Shown here piece by piece: positions 1 through 10,072 of a DNA stretch of 64,000 bases; position 1 is the stretch's first letter, and every line of letters starts with the position of its first letter. The translations under genes and the position numbers were made by a program. The notes beneath the pieces were generated by a model. The model was not told the DNA's origin. It did no database searches and was given only the letters and a program-made list of their open reading frames with translations. The DNA comes from Acidimicrobiaceae bacterium (lineage in GTDB: Bacteria > Actinomycetota > Acidimicrobiia > Acidimicrobiales > RAAP-2): NCBI GenBank assembly GCA_025463285.1, contig JAOBWI010000089.1:1-64000 (forward strand). The letters run 5' to 3'.

Positions 1-719
1 TCCTTGGCCCCGGTGGCCCAGGAGTCGATCTCGCGACCCACGAATCGTGACGTGGTCGTGGGGCCGGTGATCGGCGCGGAACGACGCGGAGGAACGCTGA
101 CTACGCCCGCGGGGGCGCCACTGAGGGCACGCTCCACATCGTCCCGAGTAATCAGTCCGTCACGACCGGTGCCCACCAAAGAGTTGAGGTCGACCCCGTG
201 CTGCTTGGCGTACAGGCGAACGGGCGGCGTGCACCGCGGAGCCAGCGACGCCACGGCGCTGGCGGCCGCTACCGGTGGCGCCACGGCCGGCGGTGGCGGA
301 GGTGGTGTGGGGGTGATCCCACGAGAGCCTTGGCGACGGTGCTTTCGTGTCGCGACGCCGTCTTCATTAGCGACCCCGTAGCCGACGAGGACCGCTTGGC
401 GTCCCTCCCCGTGTGACTCGGGAGCCTCGGCCGCGGGTTCGCTCGCCTCGTTGGACGAGGTGGCACTCGGCGCCGAACCACCGACATCAAAGGTTACGAG
501 GGGCTTGTGGACCTCCATGACGTCACCCACGTTGCCGTGCAGTTTGACGACCGTACCTTCGTAGGGGCTAGGCAGCTCGACCGTGGCCTTGGCAGTCTCA
601 ATGTCAACGAGGGGCTGGTTCAACACGACCGTGTCGCCAACGTTGACCTTCCACGTCACGATCTCGGCTTCGACCAGACCTTCTCCGACGTCCGGCAGCA
701 AAAAGACCTGTTCGCTCAC
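1..719 (-). CDS. 2-oxo acid dehydrogenase E2 (dihydrolipoamide acyltransferase), N-terminal part, truncated by window edge
   Basis: Reverse-strand translation from GTG at 719 gives VSEQVFLLPDVGEGLVEAEIVTWKVNVGDTV..DIETAKATVELPSPYEG (lipoyl domain), then VRLYAKQHGVDLNSLVGTGRDGLITRDDVERAL (E3-binding domain); overlaps the E1 beta stop. Confidence 0.9.
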   Translation of the reverse strand, partial: MSEQVFLLPDVGEGLVEAEIVTWKVNVGDTVVLNQPLVDIETAKATVELPSPYEGTVVKLHGNVGDVMEVHKPLVTFDVGGSAPSATSSNEASEPAAEAPESHGEGRQAVLVGYGVANEDGVATRKHRRQGSRGITPTPPPPPPAVAPPVAAASAVASLAPRCTPPVRLYAKQHGVDLNSLVGTGRDGLITRDDVERALSGAPAGVVSVPPRRSAPITGPTTTSRFVGREIDSWATGAK

Positions 720-1702
720 GAGTCGTAGGCCATCGCGCGATCGACGGCGTCGAGGATCCGATCCACCGTCGGTCGATAGTCCTCTTCCAGTCGGGTGGGC
801 GGGTAGGGCACGTGATAGCCGCTCACCCGCATGCCCGGGGCCCGCAGTGAGTAGAAACAGCGCTCACTCAGTTCGGCCACCATCTCTGAACCAATGGACG
901 CCATGTGGGGTGCCTCCTGCACGACCACCAGGCGTCCCGTCTTTTCGACCGACTTGACCATGGTGTCGATGTCGAGGGGAGCCAGCGAACGCGCGTCGAC
1001 GACCTCGAGCGACGTTCCCTCGACGGCCGCCGTGTCGGCGGCGCGAAGAATTGTCTTGATGGAGGCGCCGTAGCCAATCACCGTAACGTCGGTGCCTTCG
1101 CGGCGCACGGCGGCGTCGAAGAGTCCGGCGGGCGGGTTGTCGGTATCGACCTCGCCCTTCTCCCAGTAACGGCTCTTGGGCTCACAGAAGATAATGGGGT
1201 CATCGTGTTCGACGGACTGTTGAATCATCCAGTAGGCGTCGTTGGGGGTCGAACAGGAGACCACGCGTAGACCCGCGGTGGCGGCGAAGTACGCCTCGGG
1301 ACTCTCGGAGTGGTGCTCGATGGCACCGATACCCCCCTGGAAGGGGATACGGATGACCAGCGCCATGACGTACACGCCGTCGGAGCGCTTGTGCAGCTTG
1401 GCTACCTGCGAGACGATTTGGTCAAAGGCCGGGTAGACGAAGCCGTCGAACTGGATCTCGCACACGGTACGGTAACCCCGTATGGCCAGGCCCACGGCCG
1501 TGCCGACGATGGCGGACTCGGCTAAAGGCGAGTCAATCACGCGGTCCTCGCCAAAGTCCTTCTGCAGACCATCGGTGATCCGAAAGACGCCACCGAGCTT
1601 GCCCACGTCCTCACCCATGATGAGAACCTTCTTGTTCTTCTCCATGGCCTTGCGCAGTCCCTCGTTGAGGGCCTTGGCCATGGTCATCGACGTGGTGGTC
1701 AT
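716..1702 (-). CDS. 2-oxo acid dehydrogenase E1 component beta subunit
   Basis: ORF 328 aa, transketolase-like MTTTSMTMAKALNEGLRKAMEKNKKVLIMGEDVGKLGGVFRIT. Confidence 0.93.
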   Translation of the reverse strand: MTTTSMTMAKALNEGLRKAMEKNKKVLIMGEDVGKLGGVFRITDGLQKDFGEDRVIDSPLAESAIVGTAVGLAIRGYRTVCEIQFDGFVYPAFDQIVSQVAKLHKRSDGVYVMALVIRIPFQGGIGAIEHHSESPEAYFAATAGLRVVSCSTPNDAYWMIQQSVEHDDPIIFCEPKSRYWEKGEVDTDNPPAGLFDAAVRREGTDVTVIGYGASIKTILRAADTAAVEGTSLEVVDARSLAPLDIDTMVKSVEKTGRLVVVQEAPHMASIGSEMVAELSERCFYSLRAPGMRVSGYHVPYPPTRLEEDYRPTVDRILDAVDRAMAYDS

Positions 1703-2787
1703 CAGTGTGAACCTCCGCTGACGCCGAGCTCGATCATCTCGCGACGGCCCTCGTCAATCAAGGGGTGCGGCGCGGCGTAGGCGTTGTCGAACATGGTGAT
1801 GGGGTCGGGACGATCCATGGCGAGCACGTCTTCACGAAGCTGTGTGGCCATGGCCTCGGCCTCGTGGGTGACCTCGTCAAACTTGGCGGTTTTGACGTGG
1901 TACTCGCGCACCAAGAGTGACTTCACGCGTTCGATGGGATCGCGGTGCTTCCAGACTTCCACCTCGGCGTCGATCCGGTACCGGGTCGGGTCATCGGAGG
2001 TGGTGTGTGCGCCGAGTCGATAGGTGTAGGCCTCGATCAAGGTGGGCCCACCGCCGACGCGCGCATTCTCTAACGCGCGCTTCGACACTTCGTAGACGGC
2101 CAGGACATCGTTGCCATCGACGCGCACACCGGGAAAACCAAAACCGTGTGCTCGGTGATAGAGAGGAATCTTTGACTGCGTCGACATCGGCGTGGAGATA
2201 CCCCACTGGTTGTTCTGACAGAAGAACACAACCGGCGTCTGGAACGAGGAGGCCCAAACAAACGCTTCGAGAACGTCGCCCTGGCTGGAGGCTCCGTCAC
2301 CGAAGAACGTCATGACGGCCTCTTCGGCCCCGTCGCGCTGTATGCCCATGGCGTAGCCGACGGCGTTCAACACCTGATTGCCCAGCACGATGGCCGGCAC
2401 GGAGTGGCGGTACTTCTGGGGATCCCAGCCACCGTTGGAGGTGGCGCGAAAGAGGCGCAGCATGTCCTTGGGCGGCACCCCTCGACACCAGGCAATTCCG
2501 TGTTCTCGGTAGGTCGGAAAGGTGAAGTCCATGGGCTGAAGGGCCCGGCCCGCACCGATCTGGGCGGCTTCTTGTCCTTGGATGGGAGCCCACAGGGCGA
2601 GCTGGCCCTGACGCTGCAGGGAGGTCGACTCGTTGTACAGTCGGCGAACGATGAACATGTCGCGATAGAGACCAAAAATCTCCTCGCCGCTGAGTGTCGA
2701 CTCGTAGTCGGAGTTCGCCACACGCTCACCTTCAGGTGTGAGCAGCTGGACTAGCTCTTCGCCAATCATCCACGCTCCTTTTGACAC
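1702..2787 (-). CDS. 2-oxo acid dehydrogenase E1 component alpha subunit
   Basis: ORF 361 aa, TPP-binding motif FFGDGASSQGDVLEAFVWASSFQTPVVFFCQNNQWGIS. Confidence 0.93.
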   Translation of the reverse strand: MSKGAWMIGEELVQLLTPEGERVANSDYESTLSGEEIFGLYRDMFIVRRLYNESTSLQRQGQLALWAPIQGQEAAQIGAGRALQPMDFTFPTYREHGIAWCRGVPPKDMLRLFRATSNGGWDPQKYRHSVPAIVLGNQVLNAVGYAMGIQRDGAEEAVMTFFGDGASSQGDVLEAFVWASSFQTPVVFFCQNNQWGISTPMSTQSKIPLYHRAHGFGFPGVRVDGNDVLAVYEVSKRALENARVGGGPTLIEAYTYRLGAHTTSDDPTRYRIDAEVEVWKHRDPIERVKSLLVREYHVKTAKFDEVTHEAEAMATQLREDVLAMDRPDPITMFDNAYAAPHPLIDEGRREMIELGVSGGSH

Positions 2788-3005
2788 AACCCCCAGGCGA
2801 ACACCTTACCCTCGCAGCATTGCGAGGTGCCCGGGCTCCTCGTGGAGGTAACGCCGCTGCGCTAGCAAAAACTTTCGACTGCTCCTTCTCGGCCAATTCG
2901 TCTCGATACTTGGCAGTAACCGTGATAGGCGTGCTGGCCCCTCCTTCGTTGGCGTCCGACCTTCTGGCCTGAACGCTCCCTCGACGCGGCGTAGTGATCG
3001 CGCGG

Positions 3006-4046
3006 CTACGCGCGGCGAAGCGGGATCGAGCGGCGCTTCGCGTTGGTTACCGTCGCGAGTTGCCCGCAGGCCGCGGCGATGGAACGTCCTCGCGTGTTGC
3101 GCACCGTGGCGTTCACGCCTCGACCCAGCAGTGCGTCACGGAACTCCCCGACCCGCTGGGCACTCGAGCCGCGAACCAGGTAGCCCGGCGTCGGGTTGAG
3201 CGGTATCAGATTGACGTGCGCGCCCAAAGAATGTGCGTACCGCGCCAACTCGGTTATCGCCTGGTCCGTGTCGTTCACGCCCTCGATGAGCGCCCACTCG
3301 AAACTAATCCGCCGTCCGGTCACCTCGAGCCAGGTCCGACAGGCCTCATGCAGTCGCTCGAGTGGGTAACGGCGATTGAGGGGCACCAGTTCGTTGCGGG
3401 TTTCGTTATTTGCCGCGTGTAACGACACGGCCAGGGTGAGAGGCAGGCCCTCGCGGGCCAGACGCTCGATGGCCGGAGCCACCCCCACCGTCGAGACGGT
3501 CAGGTGGCGCGCCGAGAGTCCTCGGTAGTCGTGGAGTCGGCGAATGACGTCGACCGTGACGGCGTAGTTGGCCAGTGGTTCGCCCATGCCCATGAAGACG
3601 ACGTTCGAGAGTCGTAGCGGCGCGGCGGCGCGCACGGCGTGCATCACTTGCTCGAGCACCTGTCCCACACTGAGCTGTCCGCTAAATCCCGCCTGCCCGG
3701 TCGCGCAGAACGTGCAGCCCATCGCACAGCCCGCCTGGGACGAGACGCACACGGTGACGCGACTGTCGTAGCGCATGAGGACCGTTTCTATGGTGGACGC
3801 GTTCTCTAGACGAAAGACCCATTTGCGGGTGGCCCCGTGATCGCTCTGCACCTCGTGGGCCAGCGCGAGGGGGGAAGGAAACCGCTCGCGCAGCGTGGTC
3901 CGCAACGACGCGGGGATGGTGGTGATGTCGTCCACCTCGAGACCATCAACCCAGAGACCGCGCCAGAGTTGATCAACGCGATAGCGCGGTTGACCTTCAA
4001 GATGTGACGCCAGTTCTTCTCTCGAGTACTCGTAGATCGACGTCAC
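3006..4046 (-). CDS. rlmN: 23S rRNA (adenine2503-C2)-methyltransferase, radical SAM
   Basis: SSQAGCAMGCTFCATGQAGFSGQLSVGQVLEQV and VFMGMGEPLANY motifs. Confidence 0.95.
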   Translation of the reverse strand: MTSIYEYSREELASHLEGQPRYRVDQLWRGLWVDGLEVDDITTIPASLRTTLRERFPSPLALAHEVQSDHGATRKWVFRLENASTIETVLMRYDSRVTVCVSSQAGCAMGCTFCATGQAGFSGQLSVGQVLEQVMHAVRAAAPLRLSNVVFMGMGEPLANYAVTVDVIRRLHDYRGLSARHLTVSTVGVAPAIERLAREGLPLTLAVSLHAANNETRNELVPLNRRYPLERLHEACRTWLEVTGRRISFEWALIEGVNDTDQAITELARYAHSLGAHVNLIPLNPTPGYLVRGSSAQRVGEFRDALLGRGVNATVRNTRGRSIAAACGQLATVTNAKRRSIPLRRA

Positions 4047-4231
4047 CGCCCCACGCTAGAGCCGCTATCGCACGACCCCGCCAACGTCAACTCGGCGCCG
4101 CGCGACAGCTAACTTGACAAGATGCAGGGTCAAACGAGTTTCGACGAGACCACCACGGGCTTAACGCCCTCGCCTGACAAGAAATATTGCTAAATAACGT
4201 AAAAGTAAGTTAAAGTTGCGGTTCCGCATCT

Positions 4232-4966
4232 TTGATGGGGACAATGACCAAGAACGAGTTCGGAATCGTACACATGGCAAGTAAGGGCACCGTACAGCCA
4301 GAACCTCACGTGCGCGTTGTCACGTTCGAGGGCGACGTGAGCGACGAACGACGAGTGGCCCAGGACTCGGCGACAATTCAACGCTGGCTCACTGAGTACA
4401 TCGCTCGCCCCAACCCCGAGCTCGGTCGCAAAGGGCCGGTCTGTCCCTTTATCCCTCCCGCGATGAGAGCCGACGCGGTGGACTACGTCTTTCGCTACGA
4501 CCTGACCGGCGACAGCGAAGAGGATTTCTTCAGCGAACTGCTCGGAGAGTTCGAAGAGTTCGATCGAACCGCTGAACCGGCCAGTCTGACGCGCACGTCG
4601 CTCGCCTCTCGCTTGGTGGTGCTGCCCAACACTGACGCGGCGGGTTGGCTGGCCATCGACAATATTTATGAGTCGCTGAAAGACGCCGCCGTGCTGCGAG
4701 GGCTCATGGTCGCGCAGTTCCACCCTCACTGCGACGTCCGCGCCGTGCGCAATGAAGCCTTCCGCGTAGCCACCTCACCGATCGCCGCCGTCGCGATCCG
4801 TCGCATGGCCCCGCACGACATCCTCTTTCTGGCCTCCAGCGCCGAGCGCTTCCATCAGTACGAAGAGCGTTTCGATCATCACTACGCGCACGGGCGGATC
4901 CACGATCACTTGTTAATTCGTCTGTACGCCGACGCGCACGCCAAATTCGCCACGACGTCGAACTAA
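4232..4966 (+). CDS. uncharacterised protein, possibly DUF6875-like
   Basis: ORF 244 aa with IARPNPELGRKGPVCPFIPPAM; family assignment from memory only. Confidence 0.6.
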   Translation: MMGTMTKNEFGIVHMASKGTVQPEPHVRVVTFEGDVSDERRVAQDSATIQRWLTEYIARPNPELGRKGPVCPFIPPAMRADAVDYVFRYDLTGDSEEDFFSELLGEFEEFDRTAEPASLTRTSLASRLVVLPNTDAAGWLAIDNIYESLKDAAVLRGLMVAQFHPHCDVRAVRNEAFRVATSPIAAVAIRRMAPHDILFLASSAERFHQYEERFDHHYAHGRIHDHLLIRLYADAHAKFATTSN

Positions 4967-5174
4967 GTACAAATCTCATTCCTACGAGCGAGTGCGTCGC
5001 ACTTTAGAAGAGACTGTCGCTCCTTCACCAGCGCGTCACCCGCCACTCGCAAATATGCGCTGCACGATTTCCTTCAAAGAAAACTCACAGTCAGTTCTTA
5101 CGTGCTTCTTCGCCACTCCTTGGCGCAGACTTGACGACTCGGTGCAAGATACTTCCATCGAAAGGGCTACCGAC

Positions 5175-5399
5175 ATGTTGACAGTAAGTTTCTCCGTCGC
5201 AGTGGTTTGTCTAGGTGTTATCTCCGCCGTGTGCCTCCCCCGCCTCGGACGACACCTGAAGAGCCGCGGACAACGAGGGCGAACGCAAGAGGCCGAACTC
5301 CTCCGTCAATGCGAGGTCATCGCTGACTATGAAGCGACGATCGATGCGTATCGCCAGTTTGTCAAAAGCGACCCGGAACTGTCCCTGACTGCTCGATAG
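5175..5399 (+). CDS. small protein with N-terminal hydrophobic segment, hypothetical
   Basis: Internal ATG of ORF 4992..5399 gives MLTVSFSVAVVCLGVISAVCLPRLGRH..; followed at once by a perfect GC-rich hairpin. Confidence 0.4.
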   Translation: MLTVSFSVAVVCLGVISAVCLPRLGRHLKSRGQRGRTQEAELLRQCEVIADYEATIDAYRQFVKSDPELSLTAR

Positions 5400-5410
5400 G
5401 TAGCTCTTTA

Positions 5411-5440
5411 GTGGCGGGGCCGGCCGACCGGCCCCGCCAC
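5411..5440 (+). terminator. perfect 13-bp inverted repeat, terminator-like hairpin
   Basis: GTGGCGGGGCCGG-ccga-CCGGCCCCGCCAC. Confidence 0.65.
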
Positions 5441-5498
5441 AGCCCTCGTTCATCTCTGCTTGAATCTTCTCTGAGCGATTCAACAAACAGGGAGACGC

Positions 5499-6275
5499 AT
5501 GGAACTCATCAACACCTCGGCCGTCGTGACCGGTGGCGCATCGGGCCTGGGCGAAGCAACGGCCCGCCGCCTGGCCTCACTCGGCGTCAAGGTCGTCCTG
5601 GCCGATCTCAACGACGACGTCGGCACGGCGATCGCCAAGGAGATCGGCGGCACGTACGCGCACTGCGACGTCACCAACACCGAGGACGTCATCGCCACCA
5701 TCGAAATGGCCAGGGCCCTGGCCCCGCTCTGGAGCACCGTCAACTGCGCGGGCGTGGGGTGGGCCACGCGCACCATCGGCAAGGACGGCGAGTACGCCTC
5801 CGCGCACGATCTAGACGTGTATCGCAAGGTCATCGAGATCAATCTGATCGGCACCTTCAATGTCGCTCGACTCGCGGCGACGGCCATGAGTCACAACACG
5901 CCCGACGTCGACAACACGCGCGGCTCCATTGTGAACACGGCGTCGGTCGCCGCCGAAGACGGCCAGATTGGTCAGGTCGCGTACGCCTCGTCGAAAGGCG
6001 GGATCGTAGGACTCACCTTGCCCCTGGCGCGTGACTTAGCGGCCATTGGCGTACGGGTGAACACCATCTTGCCGGGACTCATCGACACACCGATCTACGG
6101 CACCGGGCCCGCGTCCGATGAGTTCAAGGCCCGTCTCGGTACGGGCGTACTGTTTCCGAAGCGACTGGGCTACGCCGACGAGTTCGCGTCGATGGCCGTC
6201 GAACTGTTGACCAACGACTACATGAACGCCGAGTCCGTGCGACTCGACGGGGGCATTCGCATGCAGCCTAAATAG
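5499..6275 (+). CDS. SDR family oxidoreductase (3-hydroxyacyl-CoA dehydrogenase type 2-like)
   Basis: VVTGGASGLGEATARRLASLG, YASSKGGIVGLTLPLARDLAAIGVRVNTI. Confidence 0.9.
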   Translation: MELINTSAVVTGGASGLGEATARRLASLGVKVVLADLNDDVGTAIAKEIGGTYAHCDVTNTEDVIATIEMARALAPLWSTVNCAGVGWATRTIGKDGEYASAHDLDVYRKVIEINLIGTFNVARLAATAMSHNTPDVDNTRGSIVNTASVAAEDGQIGQVAYASSKGGIVGLTLPLARDLAAIGVRVNTILPGLIDTPIYGTGPASDEFKARLGTGVLFPKRLGYADEFASMAVELLTNDYMNAESVRLDGGIRMQPK

Positions 6276-6329
6276 TCGAGGATTGGTGGGGCCGTTGCGC
6301 CGCAGCGCTCGCCCTCTACCCTTGCTGTC

Positions 6330-7490
6330 ATGAGTTGGGTCGATCTGATCATTGTCGTGCTCGTGGCGCTCGCCGCGCTGCGGGGTTTCGCCGAGGGCGC
6401 GATTCGTCAGATTCTTGGTTTGGCCGGGCTGGTCGCGGGATTTCTCCTTGGCACGGCCCTCGCGCCGTCGCTGTCGACGCACGTCACGCACGCCGTCTGG
6501 CGCCCCGTCTTGGCGCTCGGCATCATCGTGTTCGTGTCGGCCATTGGCAGCGTCCTCGGCGCACTGCTCGGATCAGTGGTGGCGAGGTTCGCCCACGCCT
6601 TCATGCTCGGTCCCGTCGACCGCGTGGTCGGCGTCGTCGTGGGAGCAGTCGTGGCGCTGGTCTTGTGTTGGTTGGTCGCCGGCATCCTCGCCTCGGTGAC
6701 TTGGGGATCGGTCGCCGCCGAAATACAAGGCTCCAGCATCCTCTCGGGCATGGACAACGTGATGCCGCCAGTGCCCACCATTGACGCCAAGGTGGCGGCG
6801 CTCTTTCCGGGGGCCGAGTTTCCCGCCATCTTCGACAAGCTGGTTCAACCAACGTTGCGACAGTTCGTGAAGCCCGACCATCTCCTCCCGTTGGTGAACT
6901 CTCTGAGCGAGCCGACCAACATCGTGAAGGTGCTGGCCTCGGGTAACTGCACCGGCGAGACCGAGAGCGAGGGCACCGCGTTTTACGTCGCGTCCAACGA
7001 CGTCCTCACGAACGCTCACGTGCTCGCGGGACATACGTCCTTTAGCGTCAACGGACACGCGGCCGAGGTGGCTCTCTACGACCCCGAGAACGACCTCGCG
7101 GTATTGCGCGTTCCCGCTGAAAGCGCCACCCCGTACTCCTTCGTGGGCGGGCTCCCCGCCAACAACACCAAGATCCAAGTCATTGGCTTTCCCCTCGACG
7201 GGACGCGCACTCGAGCCGTTGGCTACGTGGAGGGCGAGCTAAAGGGTCAGGGACGCGACATCTACAACCAGAAGGTCATCGCCAAAACGGTGATCGCCCT
7301 CGAAGTCAACATCAACCCCGGCAACTCCGGTAGCCCCGTTCTCGCCCACGGTCGGGTGGTGGGCATCATTGACTCCAAGTCACTCACGTTCGCGAGCACG
7401 GCCTACGCCATACCGGACGGCATCGTGCAGTCCGATCTAGCCAAGGTGCGCGCCACGGGGACGGAGTCAACGCAGAACTGCCTGCCCTAA
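6330..7490 (+). CDS. MarP-like membrane serine protease (CvpA domain plus trypsin-like domain)
   Basis: N-terminal CvpA-type TM region; SEGTAFYVASNDVLTNAHVLAG ... NPGNSGSPVLAHGRVVGI catalytic motifs. Confidence 0.88.
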   Translation: MSWVDLIIVVLVALAALRGFAEGAIRQILGLAGLVAGFLLGTALAPSLSTHVTHAVWRPVLALGIIVFVSAIGSVLGALLGSVVARFAHAFMLGPVDRVVGVVVGAVVALVLCWLVAGILASVTWGSVAAEIQGSSILSGMDNVMPPVPTIDAKVAALFPGAEFPAIFDKLVQPTLRQFVKPDHLLPLVNSLSEPTNIVKVLASGNCTGETESEGTAFYVASNDVLTNAHVLAGHTSFSVNGHAAEVALYDPENDLAVLRVPAESATPYSFVGGLPANNTKIQVIGFPLDGTRTRAVGYVEGELKGQGRDIYNQKVIAKTVIALEVNINPGNSGSPVLAHGRVVGIIDSKSLTFASTAYAIPDGIVQSDLAKVRATGTESTQNCLP

Positions 7491-7625
7491 CGGGCACTGG
7501 TGGACCTCGCGGTGAACCTGCGTGACGAATCTCTTTGGGCGTCCACGTTAGCTATCACGGCTTCGAGTAGGTGTCCCTCGCGACACGCCTGATGGCCCAC
7601 GAACGAGTGTCGCGAGCCGCCGACC

Positions 7626-8990
7626 TTATATTTCGCGCGCGTCCGCCACGTTGTCGAAACGAGCGAACTCTCCGCGCCACGTGAGGTGCGCGGTGCGAGT
7701 GGGGCCATTACGGTTCTTGCCCACGATGATCTCGGCGTCGGCCTTCATGTCGTTGGAGACGTCGCCGTAGATCTCCGGGCGATAGAGAAACAACACCACG
7801 TCGGCGTCTTGCTCCAAAGAGCCCGACTCGCGCAGGTCCGACATCATGGGACGCTTGTCGGCCCGCTCTTCGAGCTTTCTCGAGAGCTGCGAGAGCGCCA
7901 CCACGGGACACTCGAGTTCACGCGCCAGGATCTTCAGCGATCGACTCATCTCGGAGACTTCGACTTGGCGATTCTCCGCTCGACCGCGACTACTCATGAG
8001 TTGTAAGTAGTCAATGATGATGACGCCGAGGTCACCGTTTTGTTGTTTGATGCGCCGGGCTCGAGCGCGCACGTCCATAATGGTGAGGCTCGGGTTGTCG
8101 TCGATGAAGACCTTGGCCGACTGCAGGTAACTGAACGCTTCGTGCGCGCGGTTCCAGTCCGCTTCGCTGAGGTCGCCGGTGCGAAGTTTGGAGGAGTCGA
8201 TGCGCGCCGTGGAGGCGAGAATTCTCTCGGCCAACTCCTGGCGACTCATCTCCAACGAGAAGAAGAGAGCCGGACGATTCACCACTGCGCCCACGTGGAT
8301 CAAGATACCGAGCGCAAAGGCCGTCTTACCGGTCGCTGGGCGAGCGCCCACGATGGTCATCGAACTCTTCTGGAGGCCTTGGAGAATCAGATCCAGCGAT
8401 CGATATCCCGTCTCCAGTCCGTTGAACTGCCCGCGGGTCTCACCGCGCTGCTCGAGGATGTCGGCCTCGCTGAGCAGGAGTCGTTGCAAGGGCGACACCG
8501 AGTCGGCGCGGCGATCGTCGGCGATAGCGTTGATCTTTCGCTCCGCCTCGTCGATGAGGCCGATGACGTCATCGGTCGCCACGTAGGCGTCGTCCACGAT
8601 CTCGCCGGCGATCGAAATCAATCGACGCTGCTGGGCTTTCTCCCGAACGAGTTCGGCGTAGTGCTGCGCGTTCGCCGCGGAGGGCGTATTCAGTTGCAAC
8701 GACGACAAGACCGCGAGTTCTACCGCCACGGCGCCGCGTTCTTGTAACTTCGCCTGCACCGTGACGTAGTCCACCGGCTCACCGGCGTGCGCCAGCGCGA
8801 TGATCGCGCTAAAGATCTGCCCGTGCAACGGACGATAGAAATCTTCGGCCTGAACGTTCTCGTAGGCGACGCTCACGGCTTCGGACGAGAGCAACATAGC
8901 CCCGATCAACGACTCTTCGGCTTCAATGACACTGGGTGGTACTCGACCACCTTGCGCCGACCGGGGGCGCTCTATCTCAATCTGCGTCAT
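7626..8990 (-). CDS. dnaB: replicative DNA helicase DnaB
   Basis: 454 aa; GARPATGKTAFALGI Walker A, IIIDYLQLMSS; no intein. Confidence 0.96.
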   Translation of the reverse strand: MTQIEIERPRSAQGGRVPPSVIEAEESLIGAMLLSSEAVSVAYENVQAEDFYRPLHGQIFSAIIALAHAGEPVDYVTVQAKLQERGAVAVELAVLSSLQLNTPSAANAQHYAELVREKAQQRRLISIAGEIVDDAYVATDDVIGLIDEAERKINAIADDRRADSVSPLQRLLLSEADILEQRGETRGQFNGLETGYRSLDLILQGLQKSSMTIVGARPATGKTAFALGILIHVGAVVNRPALFFSLEMSRQELAERILASTARIDSSKLRTGDLSEADWNRAHEAFSYLQSAKVFIDDNPSLTIMDVRARARRIKQQNGDLGVIIIDYLQLMSSRGRAENRQVEVSEMSRSLKILARELECPVVALSQLSRKLEERADKRPMMSDLRESGSLEQDADVVLFLYRPEIYGDVSNDMKADAEIIVGKNRNGPTRTAHLTWRGEFARFDNVADAREI

Positions 8991-9098
8991 AAGACCTCAA
9001 CGGTTGTCGATAGGGGCTGTGTGCCACAAGATCAAGAACGTGGGGATATCTCTGTGTGTAACCGCATCGGAAAATTCTTTCAAAGTGGTGTCACATGA

Positions 9099-9129
9099 TC
9101 ATCCCCGAGGCACACGGCCTCGGGGATGA
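9099..9129 (-). terminator. perfect 13-bp inverted repeat downstream of rplI
   Basis: TCATCCCCGAGGC-acacg-GCCTCGGGGATGA, between rplI stop and dnaB start; no obvious U tract. Confidence 0.65.
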
Positions 9130-9158
9130 CAACGGCATCACAACTTTTGGATGAAGCA

Positions 9159-9605
9159 CTACTTAGCGATAACCTCGATGGTCACATTCGCCACGACACC
9201 GTCAAAGAGCGTCGCGGTGGCCGAAGCCGCACCGACGTCCTTTAAGTGTTCCGCGAGAAAGATGGCGTGTCGATCCAACGAGATGCCCGTCGCCGTGCGA
9301 ATGGCGTTCACGATGTCCGACTCGCCGATCGAGCCAAAGAGGCGTCCGTTGGCGCTGGCGCGAGCCTCGATGGTAATCGCTGAGCGTTCGATGAGTGCTT
9401 TCTGGGTCTCTGCCGCTTCGCGGCTCTTCGCGTCCAAGATGTCGCGAGACTTGCGCATGAGGGTGGCCTGCTTCTCGGTCTCGTCGCTCGCCACGAGCGC
9501 CGCTCCCGAGGGCAACAAGAAGTTGCGCGCGTAGCCCGACTTGACGACGACGATGTCGCCGCGACGGCCGAGTCCGCGAACGTCGCTTCGAAGAAGTACT
9601 TTCAT
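9159..9605 (-). CDS. rplI: 50S ribosomal protein bL9
   Basis: [37 protein letters not shown]. Confidence 0.97.
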   Translation of the reverse strand: MKVLLRSDVRGLGRRGDIVVVKSGYARNFLLPSGAALVASDETEKQATLMRKSRDILDAKSREAAETQKALIERSAITIEARASANGRLFGSIGESDIVNAIRTATGISLDRHAIFLAEHLKDVGAASATATLFDGVVANVTIEVIAK

Positions 9606-10072
9606 TCGCCAACCACCTCCGCGACAGCAGCGCCCTCGAAGGTGGCGGCGGCTTCGCTGGCGTCCTCAATGAGGTCGCCTTCGACGGCGGGGTTGTCAAT
9701 GACGGGTGCCGTCGTCTCGGCGGCGTCACGGCTGGGGCGAGGCGTGCGAGGACCACGGTCATCACGACCCTCTCGACCCCGACCGCCACGACGCTCGGTG
9801 ACCGTGCGCTGCGTGTAGGGCAACAGAGCCAACTCTCGGGCGGTCTTGATAGCGTCACTCACGTCGCGCTGGTGTTGCTGGCAGTTGCCCGAGACCTTGC
9901 GGCCGCGAATCTTCCCGCGGTCCGAGATGTACTTGCGGAGCTGCGCTAAGTCCTTGTAGTCCACGCGGTCGACACCGTGCTGACAGAAGGAGCACGGCTT
10001 CTTCTTGACTCCGCGGCGTACGTCGATCTTGGGCGCGCGCTTGGGTGGTTTGGGGTTATTAATACGTGGCAT
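9602..10072 (-). CDS. rpsR: 30S ribosomal protein bS18 with long C-terminal extension
   Basis: [66 protein letters not shown] core, then about 70 aa of low-complexity Arg/Gly then acidic tail. Confidence 0.94.
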   Translation of the reverse strand: MPRINNPKPPKRAPKIDVRRGVKKKPCSFCQHGVDRVDYKDLAQLRKYISDRGKIRGRKVSGNCQQHQRDVSDAIKTARELALLPYTQRTVTERRGGRGREGRDDRGPRTPRPSRDAAETTAPVIDNPAVEGDLIEDASEAAATFEGAAVAEVVGE

